Part shown: positions 1 through 7,710 of the stretch, piece by piece
Layout of the letters: the number at the start of each line of letters is the position of its first letter
Position numbering within the stretch: position 1 is the stretch's first letter
From: Nonomuraea soli
GTDB lineage: Bacteria; Actinomycetota; Actinomycetes; Streptosporangiales; Streptosporangiaceae
Reading direction: 5' to 3'
Assembly: GCF_013761175.1 (NCBI RefSeq)
Contig: NZ_JACDUR010000002.1
Span: forward strand, 1-64,000
DNA: 64,000 nt
Translations under genes and position numbers: made by a program
The notes under the pieces: generated by a model
The model's input: the letters and a program-made list of their open reading frames with translations, nothing else
Databases searched by the model: none
What the model was told of the DNA's origin: nothing

Positions 1-70
1 GAAAACCGGGACTCTCTACAACGAGACAACCGCATGGTCGAACCATGCTGAGAATGTCGCTGCTTGACAT
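1..70 (-). CDS. Possible 5' end of a gene running off the left edge (tentative)
   Basis: Reading leftwards, an AGGAG Shine-Dalgarno-like run lies 5 nt before an ATG at 70-68, and the frame stays open to the window edge (23 codons, beginning MSSSDIL). A permease would be expected here after the ABC ATPase. However, these few residues do not look like a permease, and the codons (TCA, ATT, GTT, CCA, GGT, TTT) are much less GC-rich at position three than the rest of the window. This may be non-coding, or it may mark foreign DNA beginning left of the window. Confidence 0.2.
   Translation of the reverse strand, partial: MSSSDILSMVRPCGCLVVESPGF
32..48. repeat. Short inverted repeat
   Basis: GCATGGT and ACCATGC form perfect 7-bp arms around CGA. 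The repeat lies in the unusually AT-rich stretch downstream of the ABC ATPase gene. There is no T-run, so it is a weak terminator candidate at best. It could equally be an operator or part of an element beyond the window edge. Confidence 0.35.
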
Positions 71-90
71 CTAATCTCCTGGGATGTCTT

Positions 91-1005
91 TCAGGAGTGG
101 TGAGGGTGGGCGCCGGTGAGGCGGACGAACGCGTCCTCCAGGCTGGCCTGCTCCACCCGCAGTGCCAGGGCGACGATGCCGTTGCGGGCCAGGACGGCGG
201 TGACGGCGTTGAGGGCGTCGCCGGTGCCGGTGACGATGACCGTCTCGCCCCGGCGGGTCAGCCCTGACACCTCGGGCAGGGCCGTCAGCAGCCGCTCGTC
301 CAGCGGCGCGGAGGGCCGGAACCTGATGCGCTGCTCGATGCCGGCCCGCTCGGTCAGCCCGGCCGGGGTGTCGACCACGACGACGTGGCCGGCGTCGATG
401 AGCGCCACCCGGTCGCACAGGCGCTCGGCCTCCTCCATGAAGTGGGTGACGATCACGATCGTCACCCCGCGCGAGCGCACCCCCTCGACCAGTTCCCAGG
501 TGTCGCGCCTGGCCTGCGGGTCCAGGCCGGTGGTGAGCTCGTCGAGGATGGCCAGCCGGGGTGAGCCGATGAGCGCCAGCGCGATCGACAGCCGCTGCTT
601 CTGGCCGCCGGACAGCTTGCCGTACCTGGTCCTGGCCTTCTCGCCCAGGCCGAGGCCGTCCATCAGGGTGCGCCAGTCGGCGGGGTCGGGGTAGAAACTG
701 CTGTACAGCTCCAGGGCCTCGGCGACCCGCAGGTGCTCCGGCAGCTGTCCCGCCTGCAACTGCACGCCGAGCTGCCGGGTCAGCTCGGCCCGGTCACGGT
801 GGGGGTCGAGGCCGAGCACCTCGATCGTGCCGCGGTCGGGGACCCGGAGCCCTTCGATGCACTCCACGGTCGTCGTCTTGCCTGCGCCGTTGGGGCCCAG
901 GATGCCGAGGATCTCCCCCTCCTGGACGGTGAGCGAGACGTCCTCGACCGCGATCTTGTCGGCGTAGCGTTTGTGGAGATGGCGAACCTCGATGACCGGC
1001 GGCAT
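91..1005 (-). CDS. ABC transporter ATP-binding protein, DrrA-type
   Basis: This is a 304-residue cytoplasmic ATPase of the drug-export (DrrA/CcmA) ABC class. Walker A (GPNGAGKTT) is at residues 37-45, the signature LSGGQKQRL near 133, Walker B LAILDE near 152, and the switch His in IVTHF. The C-terminal 80 residues match the accessory domain of daunorubicin-type exporters. The D-loop region reads DELTTGLDP where DEPTTGLDP is usual, a Pro-to-Leu change beside the catalytic Glu. An AAGGAGG ribosome site precedes the ATG. The permease partner normally follows this gene, but it would lie outside the window, so the substrate is unknown. Confidence 0.9.
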   Translation of the reverse strand: MPPVIEVRHLHKRYADKIAVEDVSLTVQEGEILGILGPNGAGKTTTVECIEGLRVPDRGTIEVLGLDPHRDRAELTRQLGVQLQAGQLPEHLRVAEALELYSSFYPDPADWRTLMDGLGLGEKARTRYGKLSGGQKQRLSIALALIGSPRLAILDELTTGLDPQARRDTWELVEGVRSRGVTIVIVTHFMEEAERLCDRVALIDAGHVVVVDTPAGLTERAGIEQRIRFRPSAPLDERLLTALPEVSGLTRRGETVIVTGTGDALNAVTAVLARNGIVALALRVEQASLEDAFVRLTGAHPHHS

Positions 1006-1145
1006 GGCGGTGTCCTCCTTGGTGATGGTCCCGGCGACCGGGATGTCTCCAGGCTGCTACGGCGCCCCTCGCGCCACCATCGGCCGGTCGTCGGGACCGG
1101 GGGATCGGAAGGCGGGTTTCACGGCCTGGCCAGGCGGTGGGTGGC

Positions 1146-1165
1146 CCTCCACCGATCGGTGGAGG
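1146..1165. promoter_or_regulatory. Perfect 20-bp palindrome, probable operator
   Basis: CCTCCACCGATCGGTGGAGG reads identically on both strands with no spacer. It sits in the divergent gap between the ABC ATPase gene and the PRC-barrel gene, about 20 bp upstream of the SigB-like promoter. A second, shorter palindrome (CGCGGGCCCGCG, 1171-1182) follows. Position and symmetry suggest the site of a dimeric repressor, probably TetR-like, but no cognate regulator is adjacent. Confidence 0.5.
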
Positions 1166-1185
1166 CACGTCGCGGGCCCGCGGAC

Positions 1186-1209
1186 GTTTGACGACGTCAG
1201 TGCGGGTAG
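1186..1209 (+). promoter_or_regulatory. SigB-like promoter of the PRC-barrel gene
   Basis: GTTT (1186-1189), a 14-nt spacer and GGGTAG (1204-1209) fit the actinobacterial SigB-type consensus GNNT-N14-16-GGGTAC/T with one mismatch at the last base. Transcription would begin about 30 nt before the ATG at 1248. Confidence 0.5.
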
Positions 1210-1247
1210 CCGAACGACCGCAACCACGAACGGAGAGGATCACCCAT

Positions 1248-1595
1248 ATGACTGAGCCGTGGAACTACCGCCCGGAAGTCACCGGCGCCGGGGTCGACCT
1301 GATCGGGTTCGACGTCGAGGCCACCGACGGCAAGATCGGGTCGGTGGACGAGCAGAGCGACACCGTGGGGGAGAACTACATCGTCGTCGACACCGGGTTC
1401 TGGATCTTCGGCAAGAAGGTCGTCATGCCCGCGGGCACGATCACCCGGATCGACCCGCAGGAGCGCAAGGTCTTCCTCGCCCGCACCAAGGAAGAGATCA
1501 AGAACGCCCCCGAGTTCGACGCCGACACCTACAAGGATTCGGCCTACCGGCAGCAGGTGGGCGACTACTACGGTCGCTACGACCAGGGGCTGTAA
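1248..1595 (+). CDS. PRC-barrel domain protein
   Basis: This 115-residue protein has a single PRC-barrel-like fold: GVDLIGFDVEATDGKIGSVDE at the start, then IVVDTGFWIFGKKVVMP and ITRID, the usual beta-strand pattern of stress-induced actinobacterial PRC-barrel proteins. The ATG at 1248 was chosen because CGGAGAGG lies 9 nt upstream. The frame is open further upstream, but that part has no homologous character. The molecular function of such small PRC proteins is not established. The SigB-like promoter and the neighbouring DUF2795 and catalase genes point to stress physiology. Confidence 0.85.
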   Translation: MTEPWNYRPEVTGAGVDLIGFDVEATDGKIGSVDEQSDTVGENYIVVDTGFWIFGKKVVMPAGTITRIDPQERKVFLARTKEEIKNAPEFDADTYKDSAYRQQVGDYYGRYDQGL

Positions 1596-1605
1596 GCGCG
1601 TGACC

Positions 1606-1647
1606 GGGTCCGCCGCCGTTGCCGCGCAGGCACGCGGCGGACCCTTT
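1606..1647 (+). terminator. Intrinsic terminator after the PRC-barrel gene
   Basis: An 11-bp perfect stem (GGGTCCGCCGC, 1606-1616, with GCGGCGGACCC, 1634-1644) has a 17-nt loop and is followed by TTT. It begins 10 nt after the PRC-barrel stop, so the next gene probably relies on read-through or its own promoter. Confidence 0.6.
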
Positions 1648-1667
1648 CGCAGGGGGAGGGATGAGAC

Positions 1668-1913
1668 ATGAACCAGGAACACCAGCCGGGCTCGCCGGAG
1701 GGCATGAGCCCTGGGCAGGTCGACACACGCAGCGAGCTGGCCAAGTGGATCAGCGGCACGCAGGTCTTCCCGGCGGGACGTGAGTCGTTGCTGGAACGGG
1801 CGCGTTCGGAGGGGGCGCCGGAGGAAGTGCTGTCCATCGTGCGTTCGCTGCCCGATCGGACCTACGAGAACATGCAGGACGTCGCGTCGGAGCTCGGGCT
1901 CGCGTCTGAGTGA
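1668..1913 (+). CDS. DUF2795-family small protein
   Basis: This 81-residue acidic protein matches the DUF2795 pattern: ELAKWISGTQVFPAGRESLLERA, then a short spacer and VRSLPDRTYENMQDVASELG. It looks like a compact helical, single-domain protein with no signal peptide or membrane segment. A strong GGGGAGGG site lies just upstream of the ATG. DUF2795 proteins often sit beside stress genes in actinomycetes, but their role is unknown. The convergent catalase gene and a strong shared terminator follow. Confidence 0.8.
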   Translation: MNQEHQPGSPEGMSPGQVDTRSELAKWISGTQVFPAGRESLLERARSEGAPEEVLSIVRSLPDRTYENMQDVASELGLASE

Positions 1914-1926
1914 GCCGCGAGTGGGA

Positions 1927-1975
1927 CCGATCGCCCGGGTGAGCGTGAGACGCTCACCCGGGCGATCGGCTTTTT
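1927..1975 (+). terminator. Strong intrinsic terminator (19-bp stem)
   Basis: A perfect 19-bp stem (1927-1945 with 1951-1969), a TGAGA loop and TTTTT (1971-1975) form one of the clearest terminators in the window. The T-run serves the rightward DUF2795 transcript and touches the catalase stop codon. The stem probably also slows leftward catalase transcripts, although that direction lacks a U-tract. Confidence 0.9.
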
Positions 1976-4224
1976 CAGCCGAGGGCGCTCGGGAACCTCT
2001 CCCACACGCGGTGCAGGGCCAGCAGCCCGGTCACCTGCTCCAGTACGTCGGCGGCCGACTCCCCGGTGACCACCCCGGGTGCCGTCGCCGGGATGCCGGC
2101 GGCGGTGAACGCCTCCCGGGCCTCGCCCCAGCCGCCCAGGGGCTTGGCGTGCCGGTAGGCCTCGTTGAGCAGCAGCGCGACCCTCGGGTCGACCGTGCCG
2201 CTGACCCCCGCCTTGGCGTCGCGGGCACCCTGCGCGTCGGCGCCGGGCTCCGGTGCGCCCGCGACGAGGATCGCGTCGAACTCCACCGAACGGGCCGCCG
2301 CGAAGGTGCGCTGGACGGTGACCGGCTCTCCCGGCCCCGGCAGCACGCCGCCGGTGGGTGCGATGATCAGCGGCACCATGCCGCCGTCGAGCACCGCCTG
2401 CCGTACGGTCCTGACCGCGTCGAGGTCGGGGCCCGCCACGATGCCGACGATCCGGCCCTCGGTCGGCCAGGTACGGCCCACCTGCGACAACGCCGGACTG
2501 GCCGCCGGATCGCCCTCGGGTGCGCCGTCGGGCGCGGGCAGGCCGAGACCGGCGGCCACCTCGCGGCAGAGCACCGGGTCGATCCGGGCCAGCACCAGGA
2601 GCTGCCGCTCCTTGATCGCCTGCTCGTAGACCTTGCTCAGCTCGAACGTGTAGGCCGCGATCACGTGCTCGCGTTCCACCGGCGACAGGCTCAGCCAGAA
2701 CAGGCGCGCCTGGCTGAAATGATCGTCGAAGGAGGCCGGTGAGAGCCGTCCGCGCGGCGCCGCCTCCACCGGGACGGGCACCTCGACGTAGCCGTCCGGC
2801 GCGTGGAAGGGGCACCCGCCGTCGAGCGAGTTGGGGCGGTACGGCGCGGCCCCGGCGTGCACGGCGGTCTGGTGCATGCCATCGCGCAGCATGTCGTTGA
2901 CCGGAGCGTGCGTCCGGTTGATCGGCAGCTGGTTGAAGTTCGGCCCGCCCAGGCGGGTGAGCTGGGTGTCGAGGTAGGAGAACAGCCGCCCGGCCAGCAG
3001 CGGGTCGTCGCTGACATCGATGCCGGGCACCAGGTGCCCGACGTGGAAGGCGACCTGTTCGGTCTCGGCGAAGTAGTTGACCGGGTTGGCGTTGAGCGTC
3101 ATCAGCCCGATCGGCTGCACCGGCGCGAGCTCCTCCGGCACGATCTTCGTCGGGTCGAGCAGGTCGATGCCCTCGAAGGTCTGCTCCGGCGTGTCCGGGA
3201 AGATCTGCACCCCGAGCTCCCACTGTGGATGGGCCCCGGCCTCGATGGCGTCGGCCAGGTCGCGCCGGTGGAAGTCGGGATCGACCCCGCCCAGCAGCTG
3301 CGCCTCCTCCCACACCAGCGAGTGCACGCCGGCCTTCGGCTTCCAGTGGAACTTCACCAGCACCGTGCCGCCGTCGGCGGCGACCAGGCGGAAGGTGTGG
3401 ACGCCGAAGCCCTCCATCATCCGGTACGAGCGCGGGATGCCCCGGTCGGACATGTTCCAGATCGTGTGATGGGTCGCCTCGGTGTGCAGGCTCACGAAGT
3501 CCCAGAAGGTGTCGTGCGCGCTCTGCGCCTGCGGGATCTCGCGGTCCGGGTGGGGCTTGCCCGCGTGGATGACGTCGGGGAACTTGATCGCGTCCTGGAT
3601 GAAGAAGACCGGGATGTTGTTGCCGACCAGGTCGAAGATGCCCTCGCTGGTGTAGAACTTCGTCGCGAAGCCGCGGGTGTCGCGCACCGTGTCGGCCGAG
3701 CCGCGCGATCCGAGCACCGTGGAGAAGCGCACGAACACCGGCGTGCGCACGTCCTTGGCCAGGAAGGCCGCCTTGCTGATGGTGGCGGCCGTGCCGTACG
3801 CCTGGAACACGCCGTGCGCGGCGGCGCCGCGGGCGTGGACGACTCGCTCCGGGATGCGTTCGTGGTCGAAGTGGGTGATCTTCTCGCGCAGGTGATGGTC
3901 GCGCAGCAGCGTCGGGCCGCGCGGCCCGGCCTTGAGCGAGTGGTCGGTGTCCGGCAGGCGCGTGCCGGTGGCCGTGGTCAGGAACGGCCCGCCCTGCGCC
4001 CGGCTCTCGGCCGTCTCACCGGACGGCTGGCCGGTGGCCGTGAGCGGGTCGGGCCCGTGCTGGTCGGGCTTGGGCGGAAGCGGCTCGCGTGGTTCCACGG
4101 GCTCGGCCAGGCTCGGCGGCTCGGCACCCGGGCGGCCCGGGATCTCCCCGGCCGCTCCGTCGTCCGCCACGGCGTCGATCACCTTGTCGATGGCCCTGGC
4201 CACCGGGTTGGTCTGTTCGGGCAT
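1975..4224 (-). CDS. katE: Large-subunit (HPII/KatE-type) haem catalase
   Basis: This 749-residue monofunctional catalase disproportionates hydrogen peroxide in the cytoplasm. The catalytic His130 sits in RIPERVVHARG, the catalytic Asn in DLVGNNIPVFF (about 202), and the proximal haem-ligand Tyr in RLFSYLDTQLTRLGGPNF. The C-terminal 150 residues (GRIVGIVAGPDLDAV onward) form the flavodoxin/DJ-1-like domain typical of large-subunit catalases, so the length is normal. The second of two nearby ATGs (MPEQTN) was preferred because GGGGGA lies 8 nt before it and only 2 nt before the first. A SigB-like promoter sits about 65 bp upstream, consistent with stationary-phase or stress induction. Confidence 0.95.
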   Translation of the reverse strand: MPEQTNPVARAIDKVIDAVADDGAAGEIPGRPGAEPPSLAEPVEPREPLPPKPDQHGPDPLTATGQPSGETAESRAQGGPFLTTATGTRLPDTDHSLKAGPRGPTLLRDHHLREKITHFDHERIPERVVHARGAAAHGVFQAYGTAATISKAAFLAKDVRTPVFVRFSTVLGSRGSADTVRDTRGFATKFYTSEGIFDLVGNNIPVFFIQDAIKFPDVIHAGKPHPDREIPQAQSAHDTFWDFVSLHTEATHHTIWNMSDRGIPRSYRMMEGFGVHTFRLVAADGGTVLVKFHWKPKAGVHSLVWEEAQLLGGVDPDFHRRDLADAIEAGAHPQWELGVQIFPDTPEQTFEGIDLLDPTKIVPEELAPVQPIGLMTLNANPVNYFAETEQVAFHVGHLVPGIDVSDDPLLAGRLFSYLDTQLTRLGGPNFNQLPINRTHAPVNDMLRDGMHQTAVHAGAAPYRPNSLDGGCPFHAPDGYVEVPVPVEAAPRGRLSPASFDDHFSQARLFWLSLSPVEREHVIAAYTFELSKVYEQAIKERQLLVLARIDPVLCREVAAGLGLPAPDGAPEGDPAASPALSQVGRTWPTEGRIVGIVAGPDLDAVRTVRQAVLDGGMVPLIIAPTGGVLPGPGEPVTVQRTFAAARSVEFDAILVAGAPEPGADAQGARDAKAGVSGTVDPRVALLLNEAYRHAKPLGGWGEAREAFTAAGIPATAPGVVTGESAADVLEQVTGLLALHRVWERFPSALG

Positions 4225-4287
4225 GTGCATGGTCCCCCGTGTTCGTCAATCACTGAGCGCGTCGGTCAGCTCGCCCACGAAGGGCCA

Positions 4288-4312
4288 CTACCCATGATGA
4301 AGTGGCACAAGC
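4288..4312 (-). promoter_or_regulatory. SigB-like promoter of the catalase gene
   Basis: On the minus strand GCTT, a 15-nt spacer and GGGTAG fit GNNT-N14-16-GGGTA. The site is about 65 bp before the catalase start. It has the same -10 core as the PRC-barrel promoter at 1204. Confidence 0.45.
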
Positions 4313-4342
4313 CAGACGGTTCGAGCGACAGCGGTTGTGTCG

Positions 4343-4780
4343 CTACCGGCGATAACGCCTGACGAGAGCTTCGAAGACCTCCCGCGGCAGCACTTCGCGC
4401 TCCTCGGGATGGAGGTTGCGAAGGAAGGCGGCGATCCGCTCGTGGGAGACGTCGATGCCGTGGGAGAGGAGATAGGTGCGCAGCGCCTTGGCGTCCACGG
4501 GCTTGTCGAAGCGGGAGTACAGCAGCTCGCCGTAGAAGGGCGAGGGCGCCCGGCGGCGCAGGCTCTCGAACGCTGTGCGGGAGATGCCCCGCTGGTGTTC
4601 GCCGGGGGTGAGGCCGATGAGGAAGTCGATGTCGCCGAGCGTGATGTGCTGGCCGGTGACGGTCAGGCCGAGCAGCAGTTCCACGGGCGAGAGACGGCCG
4701 TCGTGGTCGCTGTCGAAGAGGTCGAAGGTGTCGCGCTCCTCCTGGATCGGTTCTTTGTCGCGGGCGGCCGGGCGGGCCAT
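4343..4780 (-). CDS. EF-hand calcium-binding protein
   Basis: This 145-residue soluble protein has one clear EF-hand: FDLFDSDHDGRLSPVELL near residues 18-35, with the D-S-D-H-D-G loop and Glu at position 12. A second, degenerate helix-loop-helix (FDKPVDAKALRTYL) follows. An AGGAGG site lies 10 nt upstream of the ATG. Small calmodulin-like EF-hand proteins occur in actinomycetes as calcium buffers or sensors, but no partner is apparent here. It precedes katE on the same strand with a 118-bp gap, and katE seems to have its own promoter. Confidence 0.8.
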   Translation of the reverse strand: MARPAARDKEPIQEERDTFDLFDSDHDGRLSPVELLLGLTVTGQHITLGDIDFLIGLTPGEHQRGISRTAFESLRRRAPSPFYGELLYSRFDKPVDAKALRTYLLSHGIDVSHERIAAFLRNLHPEEREVLPREVFEALVRRYRR

Positions 4781-4958
4781 GGACGTTCGCCTCCTGAAAG
4801 GGACATTGAGCTTTCTTTACTCCCTCTGCCCTCAATTCGGGAGAAGATGACCGCAGCGCGTGATCGTTCCTCGGCACCGCCTTCGCGATGGGCGGGAGCC
4901 GTACAAGCGCTACGATGATCTTCCTGCTCCGCCACCTCCTCCCTCCAGGAGTCAGCGC

Positions 4959-5765
4959 ATGTCCGTCGACGACGCCAGCCCCCGCACCGACTTAGCCGCC
5001 AAGATCAAGCCCGACGTTCCCCACGCCGCGAGGATGTGGAACTACTGGATGGGCGGCAAGGACAACTTCGAGGCCGATCGCGCGGCGGGCGACGCGGTGG
5101 CCCGGGTGTATCCGGAGATCGTGAGGATGGCCGCCGAATCCCGGACGTTCCTGCACCGGGCCGTGCGCTACCTGGCCGGCGAGGCCGGCATCGACCAGTT
5201 CCTCGACATCGGCACCGGTCTGCCCACGATGCAGAACACCCACGAAATCGCCCAGAGCATCGCCCCCCAGTCACGCATCGTCTACGTCGACAACGACCCC
5301 CTGGTGCTCGTCCACGCCCGCGCGCTGCTGCGCAACACCACCCCTGAAGGGGTGACCACCTACGTCGACGGCGACTACCACCAGCCCGAGCAGATCATCG
5401 ACGACGCCGCGAACGTGCTCGACCTCACCCGGCCCATCGGGGTGATGTTCATGGGCGTGCTCGGCTACGTCGCCGACCTGGAGGAGATGCGGTCGATCGT
5501 CACGCGGGTGATGGACGCCGTGCCGTCGGGCAGCTACCTGGTGCTGTGGGACGGCACCAACACCGGCCAGGCCGTCAGCGAGGGCGCCGACCAGCTCGAG
5601 GAGAGCGGGGCGGTGCCGTACCACCTGCGCTCGCTGGAGGAGCTCGGCAGCATCTTCGACGGGCTGGAGCTGGTCGAGCCGGGGCTGAGCCCCATCACGC
5701 ACTGGCACAACGAGAACAGCGCCCGGCCCATCGACGCGCACGGCGCGGTGGCCAGGAAGCCCTGA
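4959..5765 (+). CDS. SAM-dependent methyltransferase, DUF574 family
   Basis: This 268-residue protein belongs to the actinobacterial DUF574 (Methyltransf_19) family. It carries the expected ARMWNYWMGGKDNFEADR opening, the SAM-binding FLDIGTGLPTMQNTHE motif, VYVDNDPLVLVHAR as the acidic-loop strand, and LGYVAD. The ATG at 4959 was chosen because AGGAG lies 7 nt upstream; the frame is open further upstream but without family similarity. These proteins are abundant in Streptomyces and relatives, but their substrates are mostly unknown. The neighbours do not indicate a pathway. Confidence 0.88.
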   Translation: MSVDDASPRTDLAAKIKPDVPHAARMWNYWMGGKDNFEADRAAGDAVARVYPEIVRMAAESRTFLHRAVRYLAGEAGIDQFLDIGTGLPTMQNTHEIAQSIAPQSRIVYVDNDPLVLVHARALLRNTTPEGVTTYVDGDYHQPEQIIDDAANVLDLTRPIGVMFMGVLGYVADLEEMRSIVTRVMDAVPSGSYLVLWDGTNTGQAVSEGADQLEESGAVPYHLRSLEELGSIFDGLELVEPGLSPITHWHNENSARPIDAHGAVARKP

Positions 5766-5773
5766 CCGCGCGG

Positions 5774-5813
5774 CTCACTCGACCGTGGAATGCTCACCGT
5801 CGAGTGAGTCTTT
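5774..5813 (+). terminator. Probable terminator after the methyltransferase gene
   Basis: CTCACTCGAC (5774-5783) and GTCGAGTGAG (5799-5808) form a 10-bp stem with a 15-nt loop, followed by TCTTT. It starts 9 nt after the stop codon. The loop is long and the T-run short, so termination may be partial. Confidence 0.5.
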
Positions 5814-5814
5814 G

Positions 5815-5842
5815 GACCTGTGACAACCTTTGACCTGTGACA
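5815..5842. repeat. Direct repeat ahead of the hydrolase-LuxR gene
   Basis: GACCTGTGACA occurs at 5815-5825 and again at 5832-5842, 17 bp apart. The second copy overlaps the proposed GTG start at 5837. It could be a tandem regulator-binding site (auto-control by the LuxR domain is possible) or a chance duplication. If it is an operator, the true start may be the ATG at 5861. Confidence 0.3.
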
Positions 5843-6949
5843 GCCGGCCGGCGCGATGGCATGCTGGATCCGGTGAAGCAGGCCATCAGGTTCGCCTCCA
5901 CGCCAGGGGGCCGCGTCGCCTACTCGGTCGCCGGCAGCGGCCCTCCCGTCGTCTACCTCCTCGGCTGGGTGTCGCACCTGGGCCTGGCCTGGGAGGTGCC
6001 CTCCCACCGCCGGTTCGTGGAAGCGCTGGCCCGCGAGCACACCGTCATCCGCTACGACAAGCTGGGCTGCGGCCTGTCCGACCGCCCGCGCCAGACCTTC
6101 ACGCTGGAGTCCGAGCTCGAGACGCTCGAGGCGCTGATCGGCCATCTCGGCCTCAAGCGCTACACCCTCTTCGGCTCCTGCGAGGGCGGGCAGGTGGCGG
6201 CCGCGCACGCCGCCCGCCATCCCGACGCCGTCGCGTCGCTGCTGGTGTACGGCAGCTGCGCCCGTGGTGACGACCTCGCGCCCGACCCGGTCAAACGTTC
6301 GGTCCTGTCGCTGATCGAAGCGCACTGGGGGATGGGGTCGCGGGTCCTGGCCGACATCTGGCTGCCGGGTGCCGAGGCCGAGGTGGCCGGCATGTTCGCG
6401 CGGATCCAGCGGGCCGCGGCGACGGGGGAGACCGCCGCTGCGCTGCTGGAGATGTTCTACCGCATCGAGGTCGGCGACCTCCTGCCGGAGATCCGCGTCC
6501 CCACGCTCGTGCTCCACCGGCGTGACAGCCGGGCCGTCCGCTTCGAGCTGGGGCGCGAGCTGGCCTCGCTGATCCCTGACGCGCAGTTCGTCGCGCTGGA
6601 GGGGCGCATGCAGCCGATCTACTCTGAGGGCGAGGACGTCGCGGCGGCGACGATCCTGTCGTTCCTGCGCGAGCGCGTGAGCGGCAGGCGCCACGCGGTC
6701 GCCGACGGCCCGCTCACCGAGCGGCAGCTGCAGGTGGTGGGCCTCATCGCCGAGGGGCTGACCAATGCCGAGATCGCCCAGATCCTGGGAGTGTCCGTGC
6801 GCACGGTCGACGCGCACGTCGAGCACGTGCGTCACAAGCTCGGCGTGCGCTCGCGCGCCCAGATGGCCGTGTGGGCGAGCCGGCAGCGTGTAGGTGGTTT
6901 CCGGGCGGACGCCCCGCTACCCGTGCCAAACGCCCCGACGCCTAGGTAG
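5837..6949 (+). CDS. Alpha/beta-hydrolase fold fused to a LuxR-type DNA-binding domain
   Basis: This 370-residue regulator has an alpha/beta-hydrolase domain (about 17-280) followed by a LuxR helix-turn-helix (about 292-350: LTERQLQVVGLIAEGLTNAEIA, VRTVDAHVEHVRHKLG). The nucleophile elbow reads FGSCEGG, so Cys115 replaces the usual Ser. The acid Asp230 is kept in LHRRDSRAV. Where family members have a catalytic His (GRDHLP-like), this protein has GRMQPIY, so no His is present. The fold is therefore probably a ligand-sensing rather than a catalytic module. The start is uncertain (GTG 5837 or ATG 5861). No target gene is obvious; the next gene starts only 44 nt downstream. Confidence 0.85.
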   Translation: MTAGRRDGMLDPVKQAIRFASTPGGRVAYSVAGSGPPVVYLLGWVSHLGLAWEVPSHRRFVEALAREHTVIRYDKLGCGLSDRPRQTFTLESELETLEALIGHLGLKRYTLFGSCEGGQVAAAHAARHPDAVASLLVYGSCARGDDLAPDPVKRSVLSLIEAHWGMGSRVLADIWLPGAEAEVAGMFARIQRAAATGETAAALLEMFYRIEVGDLLPEIRVPTLVLHRRDSRAVRFELGRELASLIPDAQFVALEGRMQPIYSEGEDVAAATILSFLRERVSGRRHAVADGPLTERQLQVVGLIAEGLTNAEIAQILGVSVRTVDAHVEHVRHKLGVRSRAQMAVWASRQRVGGFRADAPLPVPNAPTPR

Positions 6950-6993
6950 AACGTCTGATTCGCCCAGGTGGAGACGGCCTTTAGCGTCGTGGG

Positions 6994-7710
6994 GTGCTGA
7001 ATCAGAACATCGTCATCGACCCCGCCTTCGAGGGTCCACCCGCCTCCGCCCACGGCGGATACGCCTGCGGGCTGCTGGCGCCGTACCTTCCGCCGGACGC
7101 CGAGATCACGCTCAGGAAGCCGGTACGGCTCGGCGTCACGCTCCGGCTGAAGCGCGGCGACGGCGGCCTCCGGCTGCACGACGGGTTCGCCGTCGTCGCC
7201 GAGGCCGGCACGACCACCCTGGTGAACCGGGCGCCGCGGCCGCCGACGGTCGCGGAGGCGTCGAGCGCCGCCGAGGCCTTCCCCGGCCGCGCGTCCAGCG
7301 CCTTCGCGCGCTGCGTGGTCTGCGGAACCGGCCGCACCGACGCCGACGCCTTCCGCGTCTTCCCCGGCCCGCTCCCCGGCCGGGACCTCATGGCGGCCGT
7401 GTGGCGCCCGAACGGCAGCGCCCTGGCCGGGGACACGATCAAACCGGAGTACGTGTGGGCCGCGCTCGACTGCCCGGCGGGCTGGGCGGCGATGTGGTTC
7501 GGCCCGAGGAGCGGGGTGGCCGTCCTCGGCCGCATGGCGGCCTGGGTGCCGGGACCCATCGCCGCCTACGACACGCACATCCTGGTCGGCTGGCTCGAAG
7601 GCGGGTCCGGCCGCAAACTCCACGCCGGCTCCGCCCTCTACTCGCCCTCCGGCACCCTGCAGGCCTTCTCCTGCCAGACGTGGATCACCCTGACGAAGGA
7701 ACCGCGATGA
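6994..7710 (+). CDS. Hot-dog-fold thioesterase-like protein
   Basis: This 238-residue cytoplasmic protein resembles tandem hot-dog acyl-CoA thioesterase-like proteins. It begins with an AHGGYACGLLAP helix and a strand pattern of TLRKPVRLGVTLRLKRGDGGLRL, and has a second half containing KPEYVWAALDCPAGWAA. A CVVCGTGR Cys pair lies between the halves. It starts with GTG and has no convincing ribosome site; its stop overlaps the next ATG (ATGA), so the two genes are translationally coupled. The substrate is unknown, and the family call rests on overall pattern rather than a catalytic motif. Confidence 0.6.
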   Translation: MLNQNIVIDPAFEGPPASAHGGYACGLLAPYLPPDAEITLRKPVRLGVTLRLKRGDGGLRLHDGFAVVAEAGTTTLVNRAPRPPTVAEASSAAEAFPGRASSAFARCVVCGTGRTDADAFRVFPGPLPGRDLMAAVWRPNGSALAGDTIKPEYVWAALDCPAGWAAMWFGPRSGVAVLGRMAAWVPGPIAAYDTHILVGWLEGGSGRKLHAGSALYSPSGTLQAFSCQTWITLTKEPR

